Part shown: in pieces, positions 63,662 to 64,000 of the stretch
How positions within the stretch are numbered: position 1 is the first letter of the stretch
Layout: each line of letters starts with the position of its first letter
Origin: Bacteroides faecichinchillae JCM 17102
GTDB lineage: Bacteria > Bacteroidota > Bacteroidia > Bacteroidales > Bacteroidaceae
Length of the DNA: 64,000 bases
NCBI RefSeq assembly: GCF_000614145.1
Contig: NZ_BAKK01000008.1
Location: forward strand, 1-64,000
Direction: 5' to 3'
The notes under the pieces: model-generated
Database searches by the model: none
Seen by the model: only the letters and a program-made list of their open reading frames with translations
What the model was told of the DNA's origin: nothing
Made by a program: the position numbers and the translations under genes

Positions 63662-64000
63662 CTATTTTTCTTTAGCCAGTGTAAATACGAATTCCAATCC
63701 TCCTCCTTGATTATTTTTAGCGGAAATGCTTCCACCATGGATAATTACAGCATTCTTTACAATTGCCAGACCAAGCCCTGTTCCACCTAACTTACGTGAA
63801 CGTCCTTTATCTACGCGATAGAAACGTTCGAATAGGCGATTCAAGTGCTCGGGAGATACACCGATACCAGTATCGGCAACACTAAAATAATAGTAGTTTT
63901 CATCTTCACGAAAACAATTGATATTGATTTGGATATTTGTTCCGGCGTAGGCTATAGCATTATCCATCAGATTACGGAAGATAGAGTAAAGCAATGAGTA
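63662..64000 (-). CDS. Sensor histidine kinase, C-terminal ATPase part (truncated by window edge)
   Basis: The last 113 codons of a kinase; the frame is open to the window end. HATPase_c motifs are all present: FRNLMDNAIAYAG (N box), VADTGIGVSPEHL (G1), LFERFYRVDKGRSRKLGGTG (F and G2 boxes) and GLGLAIVKNAVIIHGG. This resembles OmpR-paired kinases of the PhoR/BaeS type; any response regulator would lie beyond the window. Sensor and dimerisation domains cannot be seen. Confidence 0.9.
   Translation of the reverse strand, partial: YSLLYSIFRNLMDNAIAYAGTNIQININCFREDENYYYFSVADTGIGVSPEHLNRLFERFYRVDKGRSRKLGGTGLGLAIVKNAVIIHGGSISAKNNQGGGLEFVFTLAKEK

Noticed and set aside
1..64000. tRNA and rRNA genes
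   Set aside because: I saw no cloverleaf-like or rRNA-conserved segments, though a dedicated scan was not possible.

Overview
The window looks like a chromosomal segment of a gut Bacteroides close to the B. thetaiotaomicron/ovatus group. It has SusC/SusD pairs, many lipoproteins with Cys lipoboxes, Bacteroidales-type promoters (TTTG about 20 nt upstream of TAnnTTTG), a DUF5686 protein, a GldE-like CBS protein, and a gene order around myo-inositol-phosphate synthase that resembles the inositol-lipid locus of B. thetaiotaomicron. No rRNA, tRNA, CRISPR array or insertion sequence was recognised.

Layout. 1-1 kb: a small lipoprotein/membrane-protein pair. 1.2-8.6 kb (minus): operon of an HExxHxxGxxH metalloprotease, SusC and SusD. 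8.7-12.1 kb: M23 peptidase and C69 dipeptidase. 12.2-16.2 kb: membrane-anchored TPR regulator followed by two beta-propeller proteins. 16.4-18.1 kb: phosphohexomutase. 18.4-22 kb (minus): DUF4062/STAND P-loop NTPase with a TPR partner or tail, a candidate defence gene. 22.3-28.7 kb (minus): NudC, ABC-F with a structured leader, an rcl-like redox locus and cytidine deaminase. 28.8-36.5 kb: cell-wall hydrolase, NDH-2, orphan histidine kinase, DUF5686. 36.6-43 kb: inositol-lipid cluster (MIPS, PgpA-like phosphatase, GtrA, CDP-alcohol transferase, Aur1-like synthase, flippase-like protein) and an iron alcohol dehydrogenase.

43.5-49.2 kb: the most striking system, a phase-variation cassette. A tyrosine recombinase sits beside a 301-bp segment bounded by perfect 19-bp inverted repeats. 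The best promoter in the segment currently points away from a 1020-aa coiled-coil lipoprotein that resembles Bacteroides S-layer lipoproteins, which is followed by an OmpA-family protein. The sequence therefore appears to be in the OFF orientation.

49.4-57.7 kb: RNase G, a 30-aa AURKAIP1/COX24-like protein and HU (minus), then an accessory lipoprotein pair, MutY, SSB, GldE and a phosphopantetheinyl transferase (plus). 57.8-61.9 kb (minus): a cobalamin riboswitch with a terminator controls two beta-propeller (BtuG-like) lipoproteins and a third surface lipoprotein. 62-64 kb (minus): DUF5106/thioredoxin lipoprotein, a repeat-bearing intergenic region and the 3' end of a histidine kinase.

Caution: at least eight otherwise normal genes are each broken by what looks like a single missing base, usually in a run of 2-3 identical bases, and one gene by an apparent extra base. 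This is more consistent with residual sequencing or assembly indels than with gene decay, so frame-disrupted genes are annotated here as whole genes.
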